A stretch of 15,027 nucleotides of DNA from JBELHR01 sp042091275 (GCA_042091275.1 JBELHR010000037.1:1-15027); one strand, 5' to 3'. Counted from the first letter of the stretch, positions 7,801 to 15,027 are shown. The notes: generated by a model from the sequence alone, not told the origin. Program-made: numbers and translations.

Positions 7801-8618
7801 ACAACTATAAGATTAAAGTAAACGATATTCAAGGATCCTTGAGACGCGAGAAGTTTACTATTTCTGTAGGAGATGAATTACCTGCTGGAATTCTTAAACT
7901 CGCTAAAATTTACGTCGCTAAGAAACGTAAACTAAAAGTAGGGGATAAGATGGCAGGACGTCATGGAAACAAAGGTATTGTCGCACGTATCGTAAGAGCA
8001 GAAGACATGCCTTTCCTAGAGGATGGAACACCAGTGGATATCGTATTGAATCCATTAGGGGTACCTTCTCGTATGAATATCGGTCAGATTTATGAAACTG
8101 TTTTAGGATGGGCTGGTGAGAAATTAGGAGAAAAATATGCTACACCAATTTTTGATGGAGCATCTCTTGAACAGATCAACGCCTTGACAGATGGAGCAGG
8201 AGTACCAAGATTCGGTCATACCTATCTTTACGATGGTGGAACAGGACAGCGTTTTGATCAAGCTGCAACAGTTGGAATCATTTATATGATTAAACTAGGG
8301 CATATGATTGAAGATAAAATGCACGCTCGTTCTATCGGACCTTACTCATTAATTACACAACAACCACTTGGAGGTAAAGCTCAATTTGGAGGTCAGCGTT
8401 TTGGTGAAATGGAGGTATGGGCACTTGAGGCTTATGGAGCGTCTAGTATCTTGAGAGAGATATTGACGGTTAAATCTGATGATGTAATGGGTAGAGCTAA
8501 AACTTACGAGGCAATCGTCAAGGGAGAAACTATGCCAGAACCTGGATTACCAGAATCGTTTAACGTATTGATGCACGAACTGAAAGGTTTAGGATTAGAC
8601 GTTAGATTAGAGGAATAA
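4803..8618 (+). CDS. rpoB: DNA-directed RNA polymerase subunit beta
   Basis: The beta subunit forms one pincer and half of the active site of RNA polymerase. The 1271-residue length fits Bacteroidota RpoB (E. coli has 1342). The rifampicin pocket is wild type: NQLSQFMDQTNP begins at 470, with Q474, D477, H487 and S492 equivalent to E. coli Q513, D516, H526 and S531. GDKMAGRHGNKG (1047-1058) contains the active-site lysines K1049 and K1057. The C-terminus (SFNVLMHELKGLGLDVRLEE) is complete. The start is TTG at 4803: a TAA stop lies in frame at 4788-4790, and the first in-frame ATG would remove about 54 conserved residues, including the YPDFLDIQIKSFKDFF segment. It lies 111 nt after rplL, behind a hairpin. 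Confidence 0.98.
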   Translation: MATKTNNQRINFATAKYVTEYPDFLDIQIKSFKDFFQLETKADERGEEGLYKTFMDNFPITDTRNNFVLEFLDYFVDPPRYSIQECIERGLTYSVPLKARLKLYCTDPEHEDFETIVQDVYLGTIPYMTGSGTFVINGAERVVVSQLHRSPGVFFGQSFHANGTKLYSARVIPFKGSWIEFATDINQVMYAYIDRKKKLPVTTLFRAIGFERDKDILEIFDLAEEIKVSKTGLKKVLGRTLAARVLKTWHEDFVDEDTGEVVSIERNEIIFERETVLEKEHIDEIVDSGAKTILLHKEENQQSDYAIIHNTLQKDPTNSEKEAVEHIYRQLRNAEPPDVETARGIIDKLFFSEQRYNLGEVGRYRMNKKLGLDIDMDERVLTKLDIITIIKYLIELINSKAEVDDIDHLSNRRVRTVGEQLASQFGVGLSRMARTIRERMNVRDNEVFTPIDLINAKTLSSVINSFFGTNQLSQFMDQTNPLAEITHKRRLSALGPGGLSRERAGFEVRDVHYTHYGRLCPIETPEGPNIGLISSLSVYAKVNNLGFIETPYREVEEGKVDIKNTPVYLSAEEEEGMKIAQSNIDLKEDGVFVDERIIIRENGDFPVVERTDVNYMDVSPNQIASISASLIPFLEHDDANRALMGSNMMRQAVPLLRPESPIVGTGLERRVAKDSRILINAEGAGVVEYVDANKIVVKYDRTDEERLVSFDNDEKSYNLIKFRKTNQGTNINLKPIVKKGDRVENGQVLCEGYATQKGELALGRNMKVAFMPWKGYNFEDAIVISERVVREDIFTSIHIDEYSLDVRDTKLGSEELTNDIPNVSEEATKDLDENGMIRIGAEVKPGDILIGKITPKGESDPTPEEKLLRAIFGDKAGDVKDASLKASPSLRGVVIDKKLFKRAVKDKSKRAKDKEDTAIVEQKYAAELEALKDVLVEKLFGLVGGKTSQGVQNDLGEDVFPKGKKFTLKMLNSITDFTHLVKGSWTTDDEVNRLVSELVHNYKIKVNDIQGSLRREKFTISVGDELPAGILKLAKIYVAKKRKLKVGDKMAGRHGNKGIVARIVRAEDMPFLEDGTPVDIVLNPLGVPSRMNIGQIYETVLGWAGEKLGEKYATPIFDGASLEQINALTDGAGVPRFGHTYLYDGGTGQRFDQAATVGIIYMIKLGHMIEDKMHARSIGPYSLITQQPLGGKAQFGGQRFGEMEVWALEAYGASSILREILTVKSDDVMGRAKTYEAIVKGETMPEPGLPESFNVLMHELKGLGLDVRLEE

Positions 8619-8626
8619 TACAGCGG

Positions 8627-8657
8627 TAGTTTTTGGACCCCCAGGGTCCAAAAACTA
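8627..8657 (+). promoter_or_regulatory. Perfect stem-loop between rpoB and rpoC
   Basis: The arm at 8627-8640 (TAGTTTTTGGACCC) is perfectly complementary to 8644-8657, giving a 14-bp stem with a CCA loop. A short lower helix CAG/CTG (8621-8623/8659-8661) may extend it. Four T (8662-8665) follow, not a true T-tract directly after the stem. It could be a weak attenuator, an mRNA processing or stability element, or a pause site. The sequence alone does not separate these. Confidence 0.55.
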
Positions 8658-8701
8658 ACTGTTTTCAACATTTATAATTAAAATTCGAATCCATTATTAT
8701 T

Positions 8702-11700
8702 ATGGCAAGAAAAGAAGATAAATACACTGTTAAGAAATTCAGTAAAATATCCATAGGTTTAGCTTCTCCTGAGTCGATCCTAGATCAATCTCACGGGGAA
8801 ATCCTAAAGCCTGAAACTATTAACTACAGAACGCATAAGCCGGAGCGCGATGGTTTGTTTTGTGAGCGTATTTTTGGTCCTATCAAGGATTATGAGTGTG
8901 CTTGTGGAAAATACAAACGTATTCGTTACAAGGGTATTGTATGTGATCGATGTGGAGTAGAGGTTACTGAGAAGAAGGTTCGTCGTGACCGTATTGGTCA
9001 TATTAACTTGGTAGTACCTGTAGCTCATATTTGGTACTTTAGATCACTTCCAAACAAGATGGGATACCTATTAGGTCTTCCTTCTAAGAAGTTGGATATG
9101 ATTATCTATTATGAGCGTTATGTGGTTATTCAACCAGGTATTGCTAAGAATTCTGAGGGAGAACCTCTTCAAAAAATGGACTTTTTGACGGAAGAAGAGT
9201 ATCTAGATATCCTAGAAACTGTTCCTCAAGATAACCGTTATTTAGAAGATTCTGATCCAAACAAATTCATCGCTAAGATGGGTGCTGAATGTTTGAATGA
9301 CCTTTTATCTCGATTAGACCTAGACGCTTTGTCTTACGAATTGAGACACAAGGCAAACACAGAGACTTCTAAGCAGAGAAAAACAGAAGCACTTAAGAGA
9401 TTGAACGTTGTTGAGTCTTTTAGAGAAGCTAATAAAAACAGAGAGAACAATCCGGAATGGATGATTATGAAGGCAGTACCAGTTATACCGCCAGAATTAC
9501 GTCCTTTAGTGCCACTAGATGGTGGTCGTTTTGCAACGTCGGATTTGAACGATTTATATCGTCGTGTAATTATCCGTAACAATCGTTTAAAGCGATTGAT
9601 GGAGATTCAAGCACCTGAGGTAATCTTGAGAAACGAGAAGCGTATGCTTCAAGAATCTGTAGATTCCTTGTTTGACAATACACGTAAGAGTTCTGCTGTA
9701 AAAACAGAATCAAACAGACCACTAAAATCCCTTTCGGATTCCTTAAAAGGTAAACAAGGTCGTTTCCGTCAAAACCTTCTAGGTAAGCGTGTAGATTATT
9801 CTGCTCGTTCGGTAATCGTCGTTGGACCGGAATTGAAATTATTTGAATGTGGTTTGCCAAAAGATATGGCGGCTGAACTTTACAAGCCTTTTGTGATTAG
9901 AAAATTAATCGAGAGAGGAATTGTAAAAACAGTTAAGTCTGCTAAAAAGATAATTGATAAGAAAGAACCTGTAGTTTGGGATATCTTGGAAAATGTTCTC
10001 AAAGGACATCCGGTATTACTAAACCGTGCACCTACGTTGCACCGTTTGGGAATTCAGGCATTCCAACCAAAACTTATCGAGGGTAAAGCGATTCAATTAC
10101 ACCCATTAGTTTGTACGGCCTTTAACGCCGATTTTGATGGGGATCAAATGGCAGTTCACTTACCTCTTGGACCAGAAGCAATTTTGGAGGCACAGATGTT
10201 GCTTCTCGCTTCTCACTCTATCTTAAACCCTGCCAATGGTGCACCGATTACGGTACCATCTCAGGATATGGTCTTGGGTCTTTATTATATGACCAAAGAG
10301 CGTAAGAGTACAAAAGAAGTTCCAATCAAAGGGGAAGGATTAACTTTCTACTCTCCAGAGGAATTGACTATTGCTTACAACGAAAAAGCAGTAGACTTGA
10401 ATGCTGGAATCAAAGTTAGAACTCAAGATATTGACGAAAACGGAGAGCAAATTACTCGTATTATAGAAACTACTGTAGGACGTGTATTGTTTAACGAAGT
10501 GGTACCTGAAAAAGCAGGTTATATCAATGAAGTATTGACAAAGAAATCTTTGAGAGGAATTATCGGTAGAATCTTAAAAGCTACAGATATTCCTACGACA
10601 GGAGCTTTCTTGGACAATATCAAAAACATGGGATATAAATTTGCCTTCCAAGGTGGTTTGTCTTTCAGTTTAGGTGATATTATTATTCCAAAGGAAAAAG
10701 TGACAATGATTGCTGAGGCTAATGAAGAAGTCGATGCTATTATTGCTAACTATAACATGGGTATGCTTACAAACAAGGAGCGTTATAACCAGGTTATTGA
10801 TATTTGGGGATCTACAAACAACAGATTGACAGAACTATCTATGAAGCGTCTTCGTGAAGACCAACAAGGATTTAACTCTGTATATATGATGTTGGATTCT
10901 GGAGCCCGTGGATCTAAAGAGCAAATTCGCCAGTTAACTGGTATGCGTGGTTTGATGGCAAAGCCTAAAAAATCTACAGCAGGTGGTGGTGAAATTATTG
11001 AAAATCCAATTCTTTCTAACTTTAAGGAAGGACTTTCGATTTTGGAATACTTTATTTCTACTCACGGTGCTCGTAAAGGTCTTGCGGATACGGCATTGAA
11101 AACTGCCGATGCAGGTTACTTGACACGTCGTTTAGTGGATGTTGCTCAGGATGTTATTGTAAATGAAGAAGACTGTGGTACTTTAAGAGGTTTAATGATT
11201 GAGCCATTAAAGAAAAACGATGAAATTGTAGAATCTATTTCAGAGCGTATCCAAGGTCGTATTTCATTACACGATGTTACTGCTCCAGGAACAGATACTG
11301 TCTTGGTAAAAGCAAATCAAGAGATAACAGATGAATTGGCCGATGTTGTGGAAGCTGCAGGTGTTGATGCTGTTGAAGTTCGCTCTCCACTTACATGTGA
11401 ATCTAAGAGAGGTATTTGCGTTATGTGTTACGGTCAATCCTTGTCTACTCGAAGAATGGTTCAAATCGGAGAAGCTGTCGGTGTAGTTGCCGCTCAGTCT
11501 ATTGGAGAACCAGGAACGCAGTTGACCTTGAGAACGTTCCACGTTGGAGGGGTTGCTGGAAATATTTCTGAAGACAACAAGTTAATTGCAAAATATGACG
11601 GTGTTGTTGAGGTAGAAGATTTGAGAACTGTTGAAGGAGAAGATAATCAAGGTAATAAGGTAAATATCGTTATTTCACGTACTGCCGAAGTTAAGATTAT

Positions 11701-12976
11701 CGATCGCGAAAAAGGAATCGTACAAAGTTCAAACAACTTGCCTTATGGATCTTATGTTTATATCAAGAATAAACAAAAAATCAAAAAAGGAGCAGAGCTT
11801 TGCCAATGGGATCCATTTAACGGGGTTATCGTTTCTGAATTTGCAGGTAAGATCGTCTTTGAAAACGTAGAAAAGGGAATCAACTTCCAAGTAGAAATTG
11901 ATGAACAAACAGGTTTCCAAGAAAAAGTAATTACAGAATCTAAGAATAAGAAAATTATTCCTTCGATGTTGATTCAAGACGGAGATGGTAATACTTTACG
12001 TTCATACTCTCTTCCAGTAGGAGCGCATATGATGGTAAACGAAGGAGATATTATTGAAGCTGGTAAGACTTTAGTTAAGATACCTCGTAAGTCTGGAAAG
12101 GCTGGGGATATTACAGGAGGTTTACCACGTGTAACGGAATTGTTCGAAGCGCGTAACCCATCTAACCCTGCTGTAGTAGCAGAGACAGACGGAGTTGTTT
12201 CTTTCGGTAAAATCAAAAGAGGTAATCGCGAGATTATTGTAGAGTCGAAATACGGAGATATCAAAAAGTATTTAGTCAAACTTTCAAACCAAATTTTGGT
12301 TCAAGAGAACGATTATATCAAAGCTGGTATGCCACTTTCTGACGGTGCAATTACTCCTGGTGATATCTTGAGAATTGAAGGTCCTTCTGCAGTGCAGGAG
12401 TACTTGGTAAATGAGATTCAAGAGGTTTACCGATTACAAGGGGTGAAGATCAATGATAAGCACTTCGAAGTTGTCGTTCGTCAAATGATGCGTAAGGTTA
12501 AAATAATTGACTCTGGTGATACTTTATTCCTAGAGAACCAGTTAGTTCACAAAATGGACTTTATTACAGAAAACGATGCAATCTACGGTATGAAAGTAGT
12601 GGAGGATGCTGGTGATTCTGAAAACTTAACAGCTGGTCAAATTATTTCAGCTCGTGATTTAAGAGATGAGAACTCTTTACTGAGAAGATCGGATAAGAAC
12701 TTGGTAGTTGCCCGCGATGCACAACCTGCTACAGCGGAACAAATATTACAAGGTATTACAAGAGCTTCCCTACAGACTAAATCATTTATCTCTGCTGCTT
12801 CCTTCCAGGAAACAACAAAAGTATTAAATGAGGCTGCTGTTAGTGGTAAAGTAGATAGCTTAGAAGGATTAAAAGAGAATGTAATTGTAGGTAAACGTAT
12901 TCCAGCAGGTACTGGTATGAGAAGCTACAATAATATCATCGTAGGTCCAAAAGAGGAAATTGAAGAATCACTATAA
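8702..12976 (+). CDS. rpoC: DNA-directed RNA polymerase subunit beta'
   Basis: The beta' subunit carries the catalytic magnesium and the clamp of RNA polymerase. The 1424 residues match Bacteroidota RpoC. The catalytic motif NADFDGD is at 475-481, with aspartates D477, D479 and D481. The N-terminal zinc site uses C66, C68, C81 and C84. The second zinc site uses C825, C899, C906 and C909, equivalent to E. coli C814/C888/C895/C898. The bridge-helix and trigger-loop region runs through about 755-980 (for example IGEPGTQLTLRTFH). The protein is complete at both ends. The ATG has A at -3 and no Shine-Dalgarno motif. It lies 83 nt after rpoB, and the next gene begins 2 nt after its stop. Confidence 0.99.
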   Translation: MARKEDKYTVKKFSKISIGLASPESILDQSHGEILKPETINYRTHKPERDGLFCERIFGPIKDYECACGKYKRIRYKGIVCDRCGVEVTEKKVRRDRIGHINLVVPVAHIWYFRSLPNKMGYLLGLPSKKLDMIIYYERYVVIQPGIAKNSEGEPLQKMDFLTEEEYLDILETVPQDNRYLEDSDPNKFIAKMGAECLNDLLSRLDLDALSYELRHKANTETSKQRKTEALKRLNVVESFREANKNRENNPEWMIMKAVPVIPPELRPLVPLDGGRFATSDLNDLYRRVIIRNNRLKRLMEIQAPEVILRNEKRMLQESVDSLFDNTRKSSAVKTESNRPLKSLSDSLKGKQGRFRQNLLGKRVDYSARSVIVVGPELKLFECGLPKDMAAELYKPFVIRKLIERGIVKTVKSAKKIIDKKEPVVWDILENVLKGHPVLLNRAPTLHRLGIQAFQPKLIEGKAIQLHPLVCTAFNADFDGDQMAVHLPLGPEAILEAQMLLLASHSILNPANGAPITVPSQDMVLGLYYMTKERKSTKEVPIKGEGLTFYSPEELTIAYNEKAVDLNAGIKVRTQDIDENGEQITRIIETTVGRVLFNEVVPEKAGYINEVLTKKSLRGIIGRILKATDIPTTGAFLDNIKNMGYKFAFQGGLSFSLGDIIIPKEKVTMIAEANEEVDAIIANYNMGMLTNKERYNQVIDIWGSTNNRLTELSMKRLREDQQGFNSVYMMLDSGARGSKEQIRQLTGMRGLMAKPKKSTAGGGEIIENPILSNFKEGLSILEYFISTHGARKGLADTALKTADAGYLTRRLVDVAQDVIVNEEDCGTLRGLMIEPLKKNDEIVESISERIQGRISLHDVTAPGTDTVLVKANQEITDELADVVEAAGVDAVEVRSPLTCESKRGICVMCYGQSLSTRRMVQIGEAVGVVAAQSIGEPGTQLTLRTFHVGGVAGNISEDNKLIAKYDGVVEVEDLRTVEGEDNQGNKVNIVISRTAEVKIIDREKGIVQSSNNLPYGSYVYIKNKQKIKKGAELCQWDPFNGVIVSEFAGKIVFENVEKGINFQVEIDEQTGFQEKVITESKNKKIIPSMLIQDGDGNTLRSYSLPVGAHMMVNEGDIIEAGKTLVKIPRKSGKAGDITGGLPRVTELFEARNPSNPAVVAETDGVVSFGKIKRGNREIIVESKYGDIKKYLVKLSNQILVQENDYIKAGMPLSDGAITPGDILRIEGPSAVQEYLVNEIQEVYRLQGVKINDKHFEVVVRQMMRKVKIIDSGDTLFLENQLVHKMDFITENDAIYGMKVVEDAGDSENLTAGQIISARDLRDENSLLRRSDKNLVVARDAQPATAEQILQGITRASLQTKSFISAASFQETTKVLNEAAVSGKVDSLEGLKENVIVGKRIPAGTGMRSYNNIIVGPKEEIEESL

Positions 12977-12978
12977 TT

Positions 12979-13290
12979 ATGAGTGATAAAAAAGTGAAAG
13001 AAGGGCAATTAAACATCGAGTTGGATGAACAGATTGCAGAGGGTATTTATTCTAACCTCGCAATCATCAATCATTCTCTCTCTGAGTTTATTGTAGATTT
13101 TATAAAAGTTATGCCAGGAACGCCTAAGGCAAAAGTGAAGTCTCGAATTATCTTGACCCCACAACACGCAAAGCGCCTGTCAAAAGCTTTAAATGAAAAC
13201 CTAAAGCGCTTTGAAGCGGCTCACGGTCCGATAAAAGATCAAGAGCAGCCTCCAATTCCAATGAATTTTGGCCCCACGGGTGAAGCATAA
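12979..13290 (+). CDS. DUF3467 family protein, cotranscribed with rpoC
   Basis: This 103-residue soluble protein belongs to the DUF3467 family, whose role is not established. Visible features are the family core EGIYSNLAIINHSLSEFIVDFI (about 21-42), then MPG, then SRIILTPQHAKRLSKALNENL (about 55-75), and a Pro-rich tail. No signal peptide or membrane segment is present. The start is 2 nt after the rpoC stop (ATTATG), so translation is probably coupled to rpoC, and a strong terminator directly follows the gene. From memory, the rpoC-DUF3467 order recurs in Bacteroidota, which hints at a link with RNA polymerase, but nothing in the sequence proves one. The family call is confident; the function is unknown. 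Confidence 0.85.
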   Translation: MSDKKVKEGQLNIELDEQIAEGIYSNLAIINHSLSEFIVDFIKVMPGTPKAKVKSRIILTPQHAKRLSKALNENLKRFEAAHGPIKDQEQPPIPMNFGPTGEA

Positions 13291-13298
13291 ATAAGCAT

Positions 13299-13329
13299 AA
13301 AACGCCGGACCTTTTGGTCCGGCGTTTTT
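13299..13329 (+). terminator. Rho-independent terminator ending the rpoBC operon
   Basis: CGCCGGACC (13303-13311) pairs with GGTCCGGCG (13316-13324) around a TTTT loop. The flanking AAAA (13299-13302) pairs with the first T's of a T-run at 13325-13329, and more T's follow. This is the most canonical terminator in the window and lies 8 nt after the DUF3467 stop. The A-run on the other side could let it act in both directions, though no minus-strand gene lies directly upstream of it. Confidence 0.92.
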
Positions 13330-13349
13330 ATTTTTATTATTTTCGTTTT

Positions 13350-13670
13350 ATGAATAAAGAATTTTCAAATTTTAAGGAGTTTTACCCCTTTTACTTAAGT
13401 CAGCACGAAGATAAGACCTGTAGAATACTTCACGTTATCGGAACTACAATTGTATTGGCTTTGTTTTTTACAGGAATCATTCATTTCAACCCGAGAATAT
13501 GGGTTTTTATACCCCTAGCAGGTTATGGTTTTGCCTGGATTGGTCACGCGTTTTTTGAAAAGAATAAACCGGCTACATTCAAACATCCTCTCTGGAGTTT
13601 GAGAGGAGATTTTCAAATGTACTTTGATATTTTATCCGGAAAAATCTCTTTGGATAGTAAAAAAGATTAA
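13350..13670 (+). CDS. DUF962/Mpo1-like small membrane protein
   Basis: The 106-residue protein resembles the DUF962 (Mpo1/YGL010w-like) family. It has YPFYLSQHEDKTCRILHVIG near the N-terminus (12-31), two hydrophobic helices (about 28-44 and 50-66), and the block IGHAFFEKNKPATFKHPLWSLRGDF (64-88). Histidines H19, H28, H66 and H79 fall at the conserved positions. Yeast Mpo1 is an iron-dependent dioxygenase in fatty-acid alpha-oxidation; whether this bacterial protein has that activity is unknown. The ATG at 13350 was chosen because a longer reading with TTG at 13314 would begin inside the terminator hairpin. The gene starts about 20 nt after that terminator without a clear promoter, and converges on aroC. 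Confidence 0.8.
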   Translation: MNKEFSNFKEFYPFYLSQHEDKTCRILHVIGTTIVLALFFTGIIHFNPRIWVFIPLAGYGFAWIGHAFFEKNKPATFKHPLWSLRGDFQMYFDILSGKISLDSKKD

Positions 13671-13678
13671 GTCTTTTT
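13660..13678. terminator. Weak A/T hairpin overlapping the two convergent stop codons
   Basis: AAAAAGA (13660-13666) can pair with TCTTTTT (13672-13678) around TTAAG. The element covers the stop codons of the DUF962 gene and of aroC, and is T-rich at the 3' end on both strands, so it could serve as a shared bidirectional terminator. The stem contains only one G-C pair and would be unstable, so this is a weak call. Confidence 0.3.
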
Positions 13679-14738
13679 AGATACTACTTGCCTTAGCTCT
13701 CTTTTTGAAATCTAAAAGCACCATGGCAGCTAAAGCCTCAACAACCGGAATCGCTCTTGGCACAACACAAGGGTCATGTCTCCCTTTCCCCGTAATTTCT
13801 TGAGCATTACCCTCAGAATCTATGGTTTTTTGATTTCTCATTATAGTTGCTACCGGTTTGAAGGCTACCCTAAAGTAGATATCCATACCATTAGAAATAC
13901 CGCCTTGAATTCCACCAGATAAGTTTGTACTCGTACTGCCATCTGGATTAAATTCGTCATTGTGCTCTGATCCTAGCATTTTAGCGCCACAGAATCCACT
14001 GCCATATTCAAATCCTTTTACAGCATTTAGACTCAACATAGCATGACCTAGCGCAGCGTGTAATTTGTCAAATATAGGTTCTCCAAGACCAGAATCCAGA
14101 CCTTTGATGACACAAGTAATAGTTCCGCCGACGGTATCGCCAGCCTTTTTGACCTCTTTAATTCTGTCAATCATTTTATCTGCTGTTTCCTTGTCCGGAC
14201 AGCGAACTATATTGGATTCAATTTTAGAAAAGTCCAAATCTTGATAAGCTTTTTCGATAAAGATATCTCCTACCGAAGAAGTAAAGGCATTTATTTCGAT
14301 TTCAGGAAGGCATTGTTTGGCTATTGCACCGCCTACTACCCAGTTTGCAGTTTCGCGGGCAGAACTTCTACCACCTCCTCTGTGGTCTCTGTGGCCATAT
14401 TTTTTATCGTAAGTGAAATCGGCATGGGATGGTCTAAAAACAGATACATTGTGATTGTAGTCTTTTGACTTTTGGTTGGTGTTCTTTATAGAAAAACCAA
14501 TTGGCATCCCTGTCGTTTTGCCTTCAAATATTCCAGAGTGAAATTCAACAGCATCTGGCTCCTTGCGTTGGGTTACTATTTTGGATTGTCCCGGTTTTCT
14601 CCTATCCATCTCTTTTTGAACTTGCTCCAAATCCAGTGTTATCCCTGAGGGACATCCATCTATAATTCCACCAATTGCGGACCCATGTGACTCACCGAAT
14701 GTAGTCAAGCGATATAATTCTCCTAGTGTATTTGCCAT
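13677..14738 (-). CDS. aroC: Chorismate synthase
   Basis: AroC catalyses the last shikimate-pathway step, converting EPSP to chorismate with reduced FMN as cofactor. The 353-residue protein has all three family signatures: GESHG (15-19, H18), RPSHAD (102-107, H105) with HRGGGRSSARET (119-130), and the C-terminal GRHDPCVVPRAIPVVEA. Full length and start (MANTLGELYRLTTFGESHG) agree with the family. It is the only minus-strand protein gene in the window. Its stop is 6 bp from the stop of the DUF962 gene. Upstream lies an AT-rich spacer shared with the divergent tRNA-Ser; I found no convincing -33/-7 promoter on the minus strand. Confidence 0.98.
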   Translation of the reverse strand: MANTLGELYRLTTFGESHGSAIGGIIDGCPSGITLDLEQVQKEMDRRKPGQSKIVTQRKEPDAVEFHSGIFEGKTTGMPIGFSIKNTNQKSKDYNHNVSVFRPSHADFTYDKKYGHRDHRGGGRSSARETANWVVGGAIAKQCLPEIEINAFTSSVGDIFIEKAYQDLDFSKIESNIVRCPDKETADKMIDRIKEVKKAGDTVGGTITCVIKGLDSGLGEPIFDKLHAALGHAMLSLNAVKGFEYGSGFCGAKMLGSEHNDEFNPDGSTSTNLSGGIQGGISNGMDIYFRVAFKPVATIMRNQKTIDSEGNAQEITGKGRHDPCVVPRAIPVVEALAAMVLLDFKKRAKASSI

Positions 14739-14837
14739 AGGATAAAAATACTAAGTCTAAATTTCCCTGCAAGTATTCTACTAGCTTTATCTGAAGTAAA
14801 AATTAAAATTTATTTTTTTAAAAAAGTGAATAAAAGC

Positions 14838-14869
14838 TTTGTTCTAATCGAAAAAGCTTCCTATCTTTG
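14838..14869 (+). promoter_or_regulatory. Bacteroidota-type promoter for tRNA-Ser
   Basis: TTTG at 14838-14841 (-33 box) is followed after 20 bp by TATCTTTG at 14862-14869. This is an exact match to the Bacteroidota primary-sigma -7 consensus TAnnTTTG with the expected spacing. Initiation would fall at about 14875-14878, roughly 20 nt before the tRNA. It is the only clear promoter in the window. Confidence 0.8.
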
Positions 14870-14896
14870 CCACCGCAAATGAGAGATCATGCGTCT

Positions 14897-14981
14897 GGAG
14901 AAATGGCAGAGTGGTCGAATGCGGCAGTCTTGAAAACTGTTGACTGTAACAGGTCCGGGGGTTCGAATCCCTCTTTCTCCG
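14897..14981 (+). tRNA. tRNA-Ser(TGA)
   Basis: The acceptor arms GGAGAAA (14897-14903) and TTTCTCC (14974-14980) pair perfectly. The anticodon arm GCAGT/ACTGT encloses CTTGAAA, giving anticodon TGA at 14931-14933. A long class II variable arm follows (about 14941-14956), as expected for tRNA-Ser. The discriminator is G14981. CCA is not encoded (CAA follows). It stands alone with its own promoter and terminator, divergent from aroC. Confidence 0.97.
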
Positions 14982-14987
14982 CAAAAG

Positions 14988-15017
14988 AAAACCGATACGA
15001 GAGTATCGGTTTTTTTT
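14988..15017 (+). terminator. Rho-independent terminator of tRNA-Ser
   Basis: ACCGATAC (14991-14998) pairs with GTATCGGT (15003-15010) around a GAGA tetraloop. Three further A-T pairs extend the base, and a run of eight T covers 15010-15017. It starts a few bases after the tRNA 3' end. Confidence 0.92.
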
Positions 15018-15027
15018 ATACCCATAA

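Noticed and set aside
13263..13270. GAATTTTG inside DUF3467 as a promoter for the DUF962 gene
   Set aside because: It mismatches the -7 consensus at its first base and lacks any -33 element at the right distance.
14832..14858. Repeated AAAAGCTT elements before tRNA-Ser as an operator
   Set aside because: The two copies are short, A-rich and overlap the promoter spacer; nothing ties them to a regulator.

Overview
This window is a core chromosomal locus of a Bacteroidota bacterium, most likely a member of the Flavobacteriia. The evidence is the flavobacterial character of the EF-Tu, RpoB and RpoC proteins, AT-rich coding sequence, A/T-rich translation starts without Shine-Dalgarno motifs, a Bacteroidota-type promoter (TTTG, 20 bp, TATCTTTG) in front of the last tRNA, and a DUF3467 gene directly behind rpoC. 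The taxonomic call rests on remembered family sequences, not on a database search.

Layout on the plus strand: a truncated tRNA-Thr(TGT), tRNA-Tyr(GTA), tRNA-Gly(TCC), tRNA-Thr(GGT), tuf (EF-Tu), a terminator-like hairpin, tRNA-Trp(CCA), secE, nusG, rplK, rplA, rplJ, rplL, an intercistronic hairpin, rpoB (TTG start), a second intercistronic hairpin, rpoC, a DUF3467 gene, and a strong rho-independent terminator at about 13.3 kb. This is the ancient 'tRNA-tufB-secE-nusG-rplKAJL-rpoBC' cluster, with the same tRNA order as E. coli thrU-tyrU-glyT-thrT-tufB. Its products form one growth-rate-linked unit: tRNAs and EF-Tu for elongation, SecE for protein export, NusG for transcription elongation, the L11/L1/L10/L7-L12 proteins of the ribosomal stalks, and the beta and beta' subunits of RNA polymerase. 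Spacing between genes from tRNA-Trp to DUF3467 is short and no clear internal promoter is visible. The graded hairpins after tuf, rplL and rpoB look like places where expression levels are set.

After the terminator there is a small membrane protein of the DUF962/Mpo1-like family (plus strand). It converges on aroC (chorismate synthase, minus strand) with only 6 bp between the stop codons. The window ends with a self-contained tRNA-Ser(TGA) unit that has its own promoter and terminator.

I found no mobile element, CRISPR array, phage gene, defence system or clear case of horizontal transfer, and no convincing new system. The points most worth a second look are the 'CA' dinucleotide after the discriminator base in all six tRNA genes, the hairpins between stoichiometrically related genes, the TTG start of rpoB, and the two poorly characterised small proteins that follow rpoC.
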